A DNA stretch of 40,510 bases from Lachnospiraceae bacterium (lineage in GTDB: Bacteria; Bacillota; Clostridia; Lachnospirales; Lachnospiraceae), in the NCBI GenBank assembly GCA_021205565.1, contig JAJPXG010000079.1, positions 1-40,510 on the forward strand, given 5' to 3'. The notes beneath the pieces are model-generated. The model searched no databases. It saw only the letters and a list, made by a program, of their open reading frames with translations, and was not told where the DNA came from. The position numbers were made by a program, and so were the translations under genes. Of this stretch, positions 1 to 9,312 are shown piece after piece (positions within the stretch are counted from its first letter, which is position 1; each line of letters starts with the position of its first letter).

Positions 1-2283
1 TACAGGGCGGTCGTGGCCATCTGCGTGCTTTGTCTGGCGGCGGCATTGGATATCCCGTTCTCGGTCTACGCGTATCTGAATTACCGCAGTGAGCTCCGCG
101 AGAATGCGGCCACGGCGGCGGAAACGGATGCAGCCCAGGCGGTGTCCTTAGTCGACGAGCGCCTGGACAATCTGATGAATTATTATCTGAATGAGGTGAC
201 CAGCACAGAGATACAGAATGTCCTGGAAAATCAGATTGATTATTCGGATTATGACTATTACCATGACGCCATGGAGGCTTTAAAAAGCCCCAATCTGTTC
301 GCGGATTATATCAACGGCTATACCTTTGTCAATTTCAGGACCGGGTGGGTGCTGTGCAGTAAAGGAATGTATACCATCGATTCTGTCTTAAACCCGGAGC
401 TTTTAACGCAGCTGTTCGAGGAGCAGAATGATTCCGTGGATAAAAACTACTGGTTCTATGACGGAGAAACCAAAGCACTGGAAACGACAGACAAAGCGTG
501 GTACGCGACCGTGGAGACAAGCGGCTTAAACCTCGTGCTGAAGCTTCCGAACGCGACCTCCAATGTTTATGCCATGCTGTTAATCAATGTCAACATGACA
601 GAGTGGCAGTCCTGGCTCTCCCAGTGGGTCAACGAGGAAGAGACCCTGGTGGTTTTAGACGGCGACGGCAGTCTGATCTATGCTGCCGACGGCAGGGCGG
701 AGGAATGCGCCTATGCCCTCCAGCAGGATCAGACCATCGCACAGACGGGTGAGGCATGGAAAATGACGGCGGGAGATACCACCTATATGGTGTCCGGGAC
801 GACCTCAGCGGTTTTAAACTGGGAGTATTATGTTCTGGTCGATGTCAGCGCGGGTGCGGCTGGTGGAGAAAATTATCTGATTTTGCTGGGCATGAGCCTG
901 ATTTTCCTGACCATCTGCGGACTGGCGGTAACATCAACCATGATCTATCGGCCTGTGGGAAAGCTGGTGGAGAATATCTCCGGCGGCGATTCCATTGCGG
1001 AGAAAAATGAGCTGGACTTTGTGGCCTCCAGCTTTACGGATTTAAAAAACGACAAGGAGGCCCTGGAAACGGTAGTGCGCCAGCAGAGCGGCAGGGTGAA
1101 GGAGCTCTTTGGCTTTCGTCTGATGCGGGGCGAGATTACCTCGGATGACGAGTGGGAGGAAAACTTAAAAAGCATGGGTCTGGAGCCGTGGAAGCGTTTT
1201 GCGACGGCTGTCATTGTTCTGGATCTGCGCACCGAGCAGGAGACGGAGAAGCTGACGGAGAATAATGAGGACGTTATCTGCCTGAAGATGGTGGAGGAGA
1301 TGCCGCCTGAACTGGCCGGTATGTCCTGGATTCCACCCGTGTATAATGCCTGCGCCATTTTCTGCTTTTTTGCGGGCGAGGATGAGGGCGAGGTCCTGAT
1401 CAAGGTCAATGACTTCTATCATGATATGCGCTCCTATGCCAGGGAGAGCTTCGGCTTCAGTGTTCTGATGGGTGCTTCCGCCACGCACACGCAGTACCGT
1501 CACAGCTATGTAGCCTACCGGGAGAGCATCCATGCGCTGGCTTTCGGCGATCGCGGCAGGGAGGCATCCGCGGATGACGAAAAGGAGGACGGATGTTACT
1601 TTTATCTGCCGGAGATCGGGGGCAGGGGAAAGGCGTCCACCGTTTCTTATGAACAGGATATCCGAACCGCCATCCGGGCGCTGGATAAGGACCAGTGTTA
1701 CCGGATCACGGATGAATTCACGCATTATCTGGGTGAAAATGTCATGTCCCAGGACGAGACGATCTTAAGCATTATGCAGTATGTCAATGTGATTCTGTCA
1801 GAGGCGGTCGAGACCCGCGTCAGCATCAGCGAGATCTATCCGGAGGGCCTGCGCCGGGTTTACAGCGAGCTGATTGAGGCGCCGGAAACAAACCGGGTGC
1901 GCCGTTACATCAAATGGAAGGTCATCGATCCGGCCATCACAGCCCGTCTTCAGCTGATGGAGGATGATTCCTACAATATGATGGAGAAAATCGAGGGCAT
2001 GATCCGGGAGCAGAACGGCAACATCACGATCACAGAGTGCGCCGACGCGCTGAACGTCAGCCCGACCTACATCTGGAAAATTTTAAAGATGGAAAACGGC
2101 TGAAGCTTCAGCGATTATGTGGTGGAATATAAGCTCGACGAGGCCAAGCGCCTGCTCTCACAGACCAATCTGACGGTGGCGGAGATTGCGGCCAGGCTGG
2201 GATATAATAACGCGCAGAATTTTATCCGTTTTTTCAGTAAAATGACCGGCGTGACGCCGGGAAAATTCCGCAAGCTCTATTAA
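1..2283 (+). pseudogene. Membrane-bound Cache/AraC-type transcriptional regulator, 5' partial, interrupted by in-frame TGA
   Basis: The reading frame is open from base 1, so the true start lies left of the window; the GTG at 13 sits inside the first membrane segment. In order: a transmembrane helix (about residues 1-22 from the GTG), an extracytoplasmic Cache-like sensor of about 260 residues, a second transmembrane helix (about 285-310), a cytoplasmic linker, and an AraC helix-turn-helix domain beginning with NITITECADALNVSPTYIWK. A TGA at 2101-2103 interrupts between the two HTH motifs. The same frame continues for 59 codons to TAA 2281-2283 and encodes the rest of a normal AraC domain (SFSDYVVEYKLDEAKRLL, then AEIAARLGYNN and FRKLY). 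In AraC proteins this site is a variable residue between a conserved Gly and Ser-Phe. Such regulators usually sit beside, and activate, LplB/YtcP-type sugar transporters like the one that follows. Truncated at the TGA, the protein would lack its second DNA-recognition helix. A point nonsense mutation is most likely; a sequencing error is possible. Confidence 0.85.
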
Positions 2284-2308
2284 CATTGCCCAGAATTTGC
2301 CCTATAAT
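2280..2308 (+). promoter_or_regulatory. Sigma-A promoter for the ABC transporter operon
   Basis: TTAACA (2280-2285) and TATAAT (2303-2308) are separated by exactly 17 bp. The -35 overlaps the stop codon of the regulator. Transcription from here would give a leader of about 280 nt before the first permease gene. Confidence 0.6.
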
Positions 2309-2593
2309 TTCTTTGATTTCTATAAAAAACACACAAAGGCGCATGGAAGAAGACATTTTCCCGGAAACAGGACAAAAAAGAAGTGCATCCTTTGTGAAAA
2401 TTTACCGGTATACAGGATACTATGTCTTCTGACCGAGAGCGTATAGACAAAATACATCAAAAATGCACAAAAATTTCAGAAACGCTTTGAAAAAAATAAG
2501 ATGATTATATACTTTATTCCGGAACCTGTAGTAAAATTGTACTATAGATAAGCTGCGGCAGCAGCTAAAATTCGTGAGAAAGGCGGTTTTTCT
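2284..2593 (+). other. Long untranslated leader with inverted repeats
   Basis: This 310-bp gene-free stretch contains the promoter above. It also holds a perfect 8-bp inverted repeat, CACAAAGG (2332-2339) and CCTTTGTG (2389-2396), and a compact hairpin AGCTGC-GGCA-GCAGCT (2551-2566) just ahead of the ribosome binding site AGGCGG (2581-2586). A possible second weak promoter is TTGAAA (2487-2492) with TATACT (2508-2513) at 15-bp spacing. I recognise no known riboswitch. The repeats could be operators for the upstream regulator or RNA structure. Confidence 0.4.
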
Positions 2594-3574
2594 ATGGCGA
2601 AAGAAAAGAAACCAAAAATCAAAAACGGAATGATGCAGATGCCGGACGGCCGTATGATGCGCGTGCAGAAGATGAGTACACTCGCTTATATGAAGCAGCA
2701 CATCTGGCTCTATCTCCTGCTTCTTCCAGGCGCGATTTACTTCATCATGTTCCGCTACATCCCGATGGGCGGTCTGGTGATTGCGTTCAAGGACTACTCT
2801 CCCTTCAAGGGCATCTGGGGAAGCCCCTGGGTCGGCTTCTACCAGTTCCAGAAGTTCTTTACGAATGGCGACTTCGGAATGCTGCTGACCAACACGCTGG
2901 GCATCAGCCTGCTGCAGCTGGTTCTGTATTTCCCGATGCCGATTATCCTGTCCCTCTTCTTAAATGAGGTACGGCATAACGGCTATAAGAGAGTGGTGCA
3001 GACCCTGGTGTACATCCCTCACTTCGTATCCTGGGTTATCGTGGCATCCCTGACCTATCAGCTGTTCAACGTCAGCGACGGTATTATCAACCAGTTGTAC
3101 GCGATGGTGACGGGACATACCTTCAACATTCTGTCCAATGCCAGCACCTTCTGGGGTCTGATCGTAGGCCAGGACATCTGGCGTGAGACCGGTTACGGCA
3201 CCATTGTCTTCCTGGCAGCTCTTTCCGGCGCGGATCAGGAGCTTTACGAGGCAGCCAGAGTGGACGGCGCAGGTCGTTGGAGGCTGATGTGGCACATCAC
3301 CCTTCCTGCCATCCGCAGCACGATCATTATGATGCTGATCATGCGTGTGGGCAGCGTTTTAAGCACAGGCTATGAGCAGATATTCCTGATGAGAAATGAT
3401 CTGAATATTGCCAGAGCAGAAACCTTTGATACATACACCTACACCAAAGGTATTACGCAGGGCATGTATTCCTACTCTTCGGCTGTCGGTATGTTCAAGT
3501 CGATCGTAGGTATGATCATGGTTATGTCTGCTGACCGTATCGCCAAGGCATGCGGTGAGAGCGGTCTGTATTAA
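2594..3574 (+). CDS. lplB: LplB/YteP-type ABC transporter permease
   Basis: Inner-membrane permease subunit of a carbohydrate ABC importer, 326 residues, normal for the LplB family. After a basic cytoplasmic N-terminus (MAKEKKPKIK) there are about six transmembrane helices, starting with IWLYLLLLPGAIYFIMFRYI. The EAA loop that docks the ATPase is visible as EAARVDGAGRWRLMWHITLP. The C-terminus (AVGMFKSIVGMIMVMSADRI followed by AKACGE) is the typical LplB ending. The start is ATG with AGGCGG seven bases upstream. It pairs with the YtcP-type permease 14 bp downstream and with the lipoprotein at 4621. No ATPase gene is present; this family commonly uses a shared MsmX-like ATPase encoded elsewhere. 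Neighbouring rhamnogalacturonan lyase suggests RG-I oligosaccharides as substrate, as for YtcQ-YteP-YtcP of Bacillus subtilis. Substrate is inference. Confidence 0.9.
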   Translation: MAKEKKPKIKNGMMQMPDGRMMRVQKMSTLAYMKQHIWLYLLLLPGAIYFIMFRYIPMGGLVIAFKDYSPFKGIWGSPWVGFYQFQKFFTNGDFGMLLTNTLGISLLQLVLYFPMPIILSLFLNEVRHNGYKRVVQTLVYIPHFVSWVIVASLTYQLFNVSDGIINQLYAMVTGHTFNILSNASTFWGLIVGQDIWRETGYGTIVFLAALSGADQELYEAARVDGAGRWRLMWHITLPAIRSTIIMMLIMRVGSVLSTGYEQIFLMRNDLNIARAETFDTYTYTKGITQGMYSYSSAVGMFKSIVGMIMVMSADRIAKACGESGLY

Positions 3575-3588
3575 GGAAGGAGGTTGCT

Positions 3589-4491
3589 ATGGCTAAAGAA
3601 AAAAAAGCAGAATCAAAGGCAAGAGGCGTCAATAAATTTGGCGTCGTCGATGTCATCATTTATCTTGTTCTGGGCCTGATTGGTCTGTGCATGGTGCTTC
3701 CCTTCCTGTATGTGATTGCGGGTTCCTTCGCGACAGAGAAGGAGCTGACGGAGAGAGCATTCTTCATCATCCCGACCGTATGGTCCCTGAACGCATATAA
3801 ATACGCGATCCAGACAGCCAATATTTTAAGAGGCTTGAGAAACTCCATCTGCCTGACGCTTCTGGGCACGCTGACCTGTATGTTGTTCTCTCTGACCTTT
3901 GCCTATCCTCTGAGCAAGCAGCATTTCAGAGGACGTAACTGGATTATGAATATGGTAATTTTCACCATGCTGTTCTCCGGCGGCCTGATTCCTACCTACC
4001 TGGTGGTGACTTCCTACGGCCTGCGTGACAGCTGGTGGGCGCTGATCCTGATCGGTGCTATCAGCCCGTTCAACATGGTCATTATCAAGAACTTCTTCCA
4101 GGGACTTCCGGTGGAGCTGGATGAAGCTTCCTACATGGACGGCGCGAATGACTTTCAGATTTTCCGGAAGGTGGCTCTGCCGCTTTCCAAGCCGGTTATC
4201 GCTTCCATCTCCCTGTTCTATGGCGTAGGCTTCTGGAATGACTACTTCAACGCGATGATCTATCTGGAAAGTGCTGAGAAATTCCCGATCCAGATTCAGC
4301 TGCGTTCCATCATCCTGCAGAGTTCGACAATCGCGGATACGGTAACGGAATACGATATCAACGGTACGCCTCCGGACAAGGCTGTGAAGATGGCCTGCAC
4401 GGTAATCGCCACCGTCCCGATCCTGATTGTATATCCTTTCGTGCAGAAATACTTCACGCAGGGCGTTATGGTAGGCGCGGTCAAGGGCTAA
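3589..4491 (+). CDS. ytcP: YtcP/YesQ-type ABC transporter permease
   Basis: Second permease of the importer, 300 residues, of the MalG-like class. It opens with a charged N-terminus (MAKEKKAESKARG) and a first transmembrane helix (VVDVIIYLVLGLIGLCMVLP). The EAA loop reads DEASYMDGANDFQIFRKVAL, and the C-terminus ends FVQKYFTQGVMVGAVKG, a hallmark of YtcP-like permeases. AAGGAAGGAGG lies just before the ATG. The 14-bp gap to the upstream permease shows an operon and probable translational coupling. It would form the membrane channel with the upstream permease, receiving substrate from the lipoprotein encoded at 4621. No internal anomaly is seen. Confidence 0.9.
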   Translation: MAKEKKAESKARGVNKFGVVDVIIYLVLGLIGLCMVLPFLYVIAGSFATEKELTERAFFIIPTVWSLNAYKYAIQTANILRGLRNSICLTLLGTLTCMLFSLTFAYPLSKQHFRGRNWIMNMVIFTMLFSGGLIPTYLVVTSYGLRDSWWALILIGAISPFNMVIIKNFFQGLPVELDEASYMDGANDFQIFRKVALPLSKPVIASISLFYGVGFWNDYFNAMIYLESAEKFPIQIQLRSIILQSSTIADTVTEYDINGTPPDKAVKMACTVIATVPILIVYPFVQKYFTQGVMVGAVKG

Positions 4492-4552
4492 GCACTCTCA
4501 TTTTTACAGGCACTGACAGATTGAAGCAGTGCGTTATTATGCAGAATACTCA

Positions 4553-4576
4553 GAGGAACTCCAAACAGGGTTCCTC
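4553..4576 (+). other. Intercistronic hairpin ahead of the binding-protein gene
   Basis: GAGGAAC (4553-4559) pairs with GTTCCTC (4570-4576) around a 10-nt loop. No T-run follows, so it is not a standard terminator. Such stems between permease and binding-protein genes can stabilise the downstream mRNA so that the binding protein is made in excess; that role is inferred. Confidence 0.45.
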
Positions 4577-4620
4577 ATGAGGATTCATATATATTTATTT
4601 TCATAAGGAGGAAAATTGTT

Positions 4621-6267
4621 ATGTTTTTTAAAGCCATTTCCCGCAGAGATTTTATGAAGGGAATGATGGTAGGCGGTGTTGCGGCAGCTTCCGCCGGTGT
4701 GCTGACAGCATGCGGTTCCAGCTCTTCCAGCACGACCACTTCCAGCAGTTCTGAGTCCGGCAGTTCCGAGTCCGGCAGCTCTGAGTCCAGTACTGAAACG
4801 ACTGTAGAGCGTCAGACCATCACCTGGTCCGTAATCGACCAGAACGCCGGCAACAACAACGTAGGCGATTATGCTGACGAGATCATGCAGGACATTCAGG
4901 ATTATGTAGGTCATGACCTGGATCTCACCTGGGTTTCCAATGATGCACTGACTGAGAAGAACTCTCTGTACATGGCAAGCCCGAAGACCATGCCACAGAT
5001 CATGTCCTGGGGCGGCACTGTAACCGGTGACGTAGTATCCGCTGCCAACAACGGTGCATTCGTTGACTTGAACAACTATGTATGGGATGAGGAAAAGTAT
5101 CCGAACCTGTCTCAGATGGCGCAGAGCGTTGCGGACAACCTGACCGTAAACGGCCAGCTGATTGCTATTCCGCGTACCCGTGTGGTAGGACGTTATGGTC
5201 TGTCTTATCGTCAGGACTGGGCGGAGAAGCTCGGTGTGGAGCTGCCGGATGACGGTTCCGCTACCCCGGATGATGTGTATGCCATGCTTGAGGCGTTCAC
5301 CAATGAGGATCCGGACGGCAATGGTTCCAACGATACCATCGGTATGGAGATGACCTCCTACACCGGTCCGTTCGATATCATCCAGACCTGGTTCGGCTGC
5401 GGCAACGGCTGGGCTGAGGTTGACGGACAGCTTGTTCCTGTCTGGATGCAGGATGAGTATTTTGAGGCTGTTGAGTACATCAAGCAGATCTTTGAGAACG
5501 GCTTAATGCCCGCTGACTTCGTTGACAGACCGACAGACTCCTGGTCCGACGGCTGCAAGAAGGGAGACAACGGCGTATTCATCGATGTTCTGGACTCTGG
5601 TAAGAGAATCTGGCAGTATTTCGCTGCTGATGATACATGGACCGCATCCGTTGTGAATCCTGAGGAGAACGCGACCATGGTTCTGTACGGCGCTGTGAAC
5701 GGCCACACGCTGGCTACCGCCGGCTACAACGGCTTCTTCACTCTGTCCGCTACTACCTGCGATACAGATGAGAAGATCGAGGCTGCTCTGACCGTTCTGG
5801 ACAAGCTCAATGACGCGGAGATGCTGATCATTACCCAGTATGGCCTGGAAGGTGTGAACTGGGAGTATGATGAGAACGGTTATCTGGTAGACACCGACAC
5901 AGAGGATGATTCTCTGGCAGGCAACTACAAGGGACTGAATCAGCTGCTGGCGTTCCTGCCCTCCACTGAGGAAACCACCGCTCGTGTGAACGCTTACACA
6001 GATGAGTTCAACCAGGCACAGAATGATGCTTACGAGGCTGCTCTGCCGTATGCGGAGATTGACCCGGCTCTGTCCTACAAGGTAAATTCCTCTGCTTATT
6101 CGGAAGACGGCGCAACGCTTGATTCCGAGGCTTCCACTTTGAGAACCCAGTACATCTGCGGTGCAATCTCTCTGGATGAGTTCAAGTCCAGTCTGGATAA
6201 CATCAGAACCAAGGGCTATGACACCATCATCGAGGAAGTAAACGAGCAGTATCAGGCGAACCAGTAA
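4621..6267 (+). CDS. Extracellular solute-binding lipoprotein (LplA/YtcQ-type)
   Basis: Substrate-capturing subunit of the importer, 548 residues, the usual size for LplA-type proteins. The signal peptide contains a twin-arginine-like motif SRRDFMKG (Arg8-Arg9), a hydrophobic stretch and a lipobox LTAC with lipidation Cys31. A Ser/Thr-rich linker with repeated ESGSS follows, typical of clostridial lipoproteins. The rest matches the extracellular binding-protein fold family 1, with long acidic stretches such as DPDGNGSNDTIGMEM. AAGGAGG lies ahead of the ATG. The gene is in the same orientation as the two permeases, separated by 129 bp with a hairpin, and is closed by a strong terminator. RG-I oligosaccharide is the likely ligand from context. 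The Tat-like signal is unusual compared with Sec-type signals in Bacillus homologues; whether it is exported by Tat or Sec cannot be decided from this window. Confidence 0.92.
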   Translation: MFFKAISRRDFMKGMMVGGVAAASAGVLTACGSSSSSTTTSSSSESGSSESGSSESSTETTVERQTITWSVIDQNAGNNNVGDYADEIMQDIQDYVGHDLDLTWVSNDALTEKNSLYMASPKTMPQIMSWGGTVTGDVVSAANNGAFVDLNNYVWDEEKYPNLSQMAQSVADNLTVNGQLIAIPRTRVVGRYGLSYRQDWAEKLGVELPDDGSATPDDVYAMLEAFTNEDPDGNGSNDTIGMEMTSYTGPFDIIQTWFGCGNGWAEVDGQLVPVWMQDEYFEAVEYIKQIFENGLMPADFVDRPTDSWSDGCKKGDNGVFIDVLDSGKRIWQYFAADDTWTASVVNPEENATMVLYGAVNGHTLATAGYNGFFTLSATTCDTDEKIEAALTVLDKLNDAEMLIITQYGLEGVNWEYDENGYLVDTDTEDDSLAGNYKGLNQLLAFLPSTEETTARVNAYTDEFNQAQNDAYEAALPYAEIDPALSYKVNSSAYSEDGATLDSEASTLRTQYICGAISLDEFKSSLDNIRTKGYDTIIEEVNEQYQANQ

Positions 6268-6333
6268 GCTGGTTGCCGGATCAGTACCGTTCCTTCCTGG
6301 AAGTAAATGTGTGAACTGAACAAAAGATGAAGA

Positions 6334-6373
6334 CCCGCCAAAGTCAGTTGAAAATGACTTTGGCGGGTTTTTT
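6334..6373 (+). terminator. Rho-independent terminator of the ABC transporter operon
   Basis: CCCGCCAAAGTCA (6334-6346) pairs perfectly with TGACTTTGGCGGG (6355-6367) around an 8-nt loop, followed by six T (6368-6373). Confidence 0.95.
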
Positions 6374-6412
6374 GCAGGAGCGGCATGAAGACCGGCCGTG
6401 GCCCCGGCACTT

Positions 6413-6436
6413 CATGAAATGATTATTCATTTCATG
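6413..6436. promoter_or_regulatory. Perfect palindromic operator upstream of the lyase promoter
   Basis: CATGAAATGA (6413-6422), TTAT, TCATTTCATG (6427-6436) is a perfect 10-bp inverted repeat. It ends 10 bp before the -35 element, a position suited to an activator. There is no T-run, and the operon terminator is already complete upstream. The binding protein is unknown. Confidence 0.6.
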
Positions 6437-6446
6437 CCGGAAACGA

Positions 6447-6475
6447 TTTACAAACCCGAAAAGGAATTTTATAAT
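6447..6475 (+). promoter_or_regulatory. Sigma-A promoter of the rhamnogalacturonan lyase gene
   Basis: TTTACA (6447-6452) and a perfect TATAAT (6470-6475) with a 17-bp spacer. It lies 72 bp before the lyase start, immediately after the palindrome. Confidence 0.85.
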
Positions 6476-6546
6476 GAGTAGGAAAGGTAGCTTTTAAACC
6501 ATTTCGGGAAAAACCGGAAACAGACAATCAAAAAAAGAGGAGCAGG

Positions 6547-9147
6547 ATGGACAGGAAGATAAAAATAACGGTAACAGAAGTGGGGGAGAGATCCGTCACG
6601 CTAACCTGGGACGCAGTGGCTGTGCAGGAAGATCCGCGCCAGGAAGAAGCCCCGGAAAGCGGAAAAATCATTTATCGTGTGTACTGGTCGGACCGTTACA
6701 GTCCCCAGATGGAATATAAATGCATGGTGCAGACACAGGAGAATACCTGGACGCTGCACAGATCCACACACATTCCACATTATCTGTATGTAGAGACAGT
6801 GGCGATGAGCGAGACTGCCGCGGAGGAAGTAATCGCCAGGAGCGAAATTGTGAAAACTCCGGTTGGGCGTGTGCTGCATGAGCAGCTGGAAAAGTTAAAC
6901 CGCGGCCTGATTGCTGTGAAGACAAATGAGGGGGTATTTTTATCCTGGCGCCTGCTTTTATCAGAGGTGTCCGGCTATACGAAGACCGGAATGAGCGGCA
7001 CGGACTTTATCCTTTATAAAAACGGGGAAAAACTTGATGAGGTGACAGACAGCACCAATTATCTGGATCCGGACGGGACGGCGGAGGATGAATATGCGGT
7101 GGAAGCTGTAAATGCCTGCAAAGTAACGGGAACTGAAGCCGGAAAACGGCAGGATGGTATATCAGAGATCGTGCCGGAGGAAGGCTGTCCGCAGGGGATG
7201 GCAGCTGCGGCAGGCAGTGGTCTGACGCGTCGCTGCGCGCCGGTCAAACCATGGAACCATGATGCTCCCTACACGGAGCTTCCCTTACAGAAACCGGAGG
7301 GCGGCGTTACTCCTGCCGGTCAGACCTTCACCTACAGCGCCAACGACATGAGCGTGGGCGATGTGGACGGTGACGGGGAATACGAATTTTTTGTCAAATG
7401 GGATCCCTCCAACTCTCATGATGTTTCTCACCGTGGATACACCGGTCATTGCCTGATCGACTGCTATAAGCTGGACGGCAGGCTGCTCTGGCGTCTGGAC
7501 ATGGGGGATAATATCCGGGCCGGCGCGCATTATACGCAGTTTATTGTCTATGATTTTGACGGGGACGGCAGGGCAGAGATGTCGGTTAAGACCGCGCCGG
7601 GAACCTGCATGACGGTATATAACGCGGACGGCAGCGTGAAGAGCAGTCAATATATCACCCTTCCGGAAGCGGATATTAAGAAAGGCGTGACGAACCAGGA
7701 CAATTATGTCTGCAGCGCCGATGACTATTATCAGCATCTGGCGGATATGTTTACAAACTGGCAGGAGCATCCCCAGGTGAAGTGCGGCCAGTGGCCCTCC
7801 TCGGTGGAGGAATGTATTGGCCTGACTCCGAAATATACTTATCCGTTAAGCGAGGCGGATGCCTATGAGCTGACAGATTATTTCATGGATGTATATGCGC
7901 CTTCCTTAAGTGATAAAAATAAGCTCCGCGAGTTTGAGGGCTTTATCTATGAGGGACCGGAGTATCTGACGATGTTTGCCGGGGACGGGACGGAGATTGA
8001 GACCATTCCCTTCCCGCATCCGCGGGACGATGACGGCCTGATGTGGGGAGACTACGCCTTCCCCAGAATTGAGCCCTGCAACCGGGTGGATCGCTTTCTC
8101 TCCGGTGTGGCTTATCTGGACGGAGAGCGCCCATATCTCATTATCTGCAGAGGTTATTATACCAGGACCACGATTGTGGCCTATGACTTCTTTGAGAGAA
8201 AGCACCGGGTGAAGTTTGATATCGACAGCGGCTATATTCCCATGGACAATCCCTTCCATTTCTGGACGAATCACTTAGACGGGACGGATCCGGTTTACGG
8301 CTGTATCGCGGGGCAGGGCGACCATTCCCTGGCCACGGCGGATGTGGACGGCGACGGTTGCCAGGAGATTATTTACGGCGCAGTCGCCATCGACCATGAT
8401 GGCAGTGTCCTTTATTCCGCAAAGGATTATCTGCCGGACGGCCGCTATGTGAAGCTGGGGCATGGGGATTCCATGCATGTGGCGGTGATCGATCCGGACC
8501 GTCCGGGCTATCAGATTTTCAATGTATTTGAGGAAGGAAAGGATGCGCCCTACGGCTGGGCACTCAGAGACGCCGAGACCGGAAAGGCTTTCTTTGGAGA
8601 GTATGCGGAGGAGGATCTGGGACGCTGCATGATCGGCGACGTCAGCCCCAACGTGCGTGGCCTCTCCGTCTGGGTGGATGATGTGTACGACTGCAAGGGG
8701 CATAAGCTGCCTGACAAGCCTTTAAGCACCAACGCCAATATCCGCTGGGCGGCAGACCTGACCACCCAGGTCATCGATGAGGCTGATTACCTGAGGGGAG
8801 AGCATATCGGCGTCGTCAATGACAACATCCACGGCGTCATGCTGCGCCCCGAGGGGACGCTGACCAACAACGGCACCAAGGGAAATCCCTGCCTGATCGC
8901 GGATATTTTCGGCGATTTCCGGGAGGAGATCCTGTTACGCACCGCAGACAGTACCGCCATCCGTATCTACACGAGCACCGAGGTGACGCACCACAAGCTC
9001 TTCACTCTGATGCACGATACCATGTACCGCACTGGCATCGCCTGGCAGAACAACTGCTACAATCAGCCCTGCTATACGAAGTTCTATTATGCGAGCGATA
9101 TGGATTTCTCACAGGTATTACCGTGGTTACCAGGGGAAGTAGGTTAA
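6547..9147 (+). CDS. Cytoplasmic PL11-type rhamnogalacturonan lyase with extra N-terminal Fn3-like domain
   Basis: Cleaves the rhamnose-galacturonate backbone of rhamnogalacturonan I by beta-elimination. From about residue 111 (LNRGLIAVKTNEGVFLSWR) the protein follows the YesW/YesX family: a beta-sandwich domain, then an eight-bladed propeller with calcium-binding DVDGDGEYE, DFDGDGRAE and DVDGDGCQE motifs, the signature IRAGAHYTQF, and the ending TLMHDTMYRTGIAWQNNCYN. At 866 residues it is longer than Bacillus YesW/YesX. Part of the extra length is an Fn3-like domain at about residues 1-105, and part is an insertion before EGPEYLTMF. No signal peptide is visible, so it probably acts in the cytoplasm like YesX. 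AGAGGAG precedes the ATG. Its own promoter and palindrome control it separately from the transporter. Activity type (exo or endo) cannot be read from the sequence. Confidence 0.93.
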   Translation: MDRKIKITVTEVGERSVTLTWDAVAVQEDPRQEEAPESGKIIYRVYWSDRYSPQMEYKCMVQTQENTWTLHRSTHIPHYLYVETVAMSETAAEEVIARSEIVKTPVGRVLHEQLEKLNRGLIAVKTNEGVFLSWRLLLSEVSGYTKTGMSGTDFILYKNGEKLDEVTDSTNYLDPDGTAEDEYAVEAVNACKVTGTEAGKRQDGISEIVPEEGCPQGMAAAAGSGLTRRCAPVKPWNHDAPYTELPLQKPEGGVTPAGQTFTYSANDMSVGDVDGDGEYEFFVKWDPSNSHDVSHRGYTGHCLIDCYKLDGRLLWRLDMGDNIRAGAHYTQFIVYDFDGDGRAEMSVKTAPGTCMTVYNADGSVKSSQYITLPEADIKKGVTNQDNYVCSADDYYQHLADMFTNWQEHPQVKCGQWPSSVEECIGLTPKYTYPLSEADAYELTDYFMDVYAPSLSDKNKLREFEGFIYEGPEYLTMFAGDGTEIETIPFPHPRDDDGLMWGDYAFPRIEPCNRVDRFLSGVAYLDGERPYLIICRGYYTRTTIVAYDFFERKHRVKFDIDSGYIPMDNPFHFWTNHLDGTDPVYGCIAGQGDHSLATADVDGDGCQEIIYGAVAIDHDGSVLYSAKDYLPDGRYVKLGHGDSMHVAVIDPDRPGYQIFNVFEEGKDAPYGWALRDAETGKAFFGEYAEEDLGRCMIGDVSPNVRGLSVWVDDVYDCKGHKLPDKPLSTNANIRWAADLTTQVIDEADYLRGEHIGVVNDNIHGVMLRPEGTLTNNGTKGNPCLIADIFGDFREEILLRTADSTAIRIYTSTEVTHHKLFTLMHDTMYRTGIAWQNNCYNQPCYTKFYYASDMDFSQVLPWLPGEVG

Positions 9148-9285
9148 ATTAATCTTGCGGATTAGAGCGTGAAATGAAATATCTGTTGAGAGATTTTTCG
9201 TGCTACGGAGATGATATCATATAACCGCAAACAGCGCGGTCGAAAATATTTTTATAATCTCTTCATAAAAAGTTTACGAAAATTA

Positions 9286-9312
9286 TTAGCACTCACTCTT
9301 GACGAGTGCTAA
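9286..9312. promoter_or_regulatory. CIRCE operator (HrcA binding site)
   Basis: TTAGCACTC (9286-9294), nine bases, GAGTGCTAA (9304-9312): a perfect CIRCE element. HrcA binds it to repress heat-shock genes. It covers the -35 of the hsp20 promoter, so bound HrcA would block RNA polymerase. Confidence 0.97.

Noticed and set aside
2101..2112. UGA as selenocysteine codon.
   Set aside because: The position is a variable surface residue in AraC proteins, no fitting SECIS stem at the usual distance was seen, and a DNA-binding domain gives no reason for selenocysteine.
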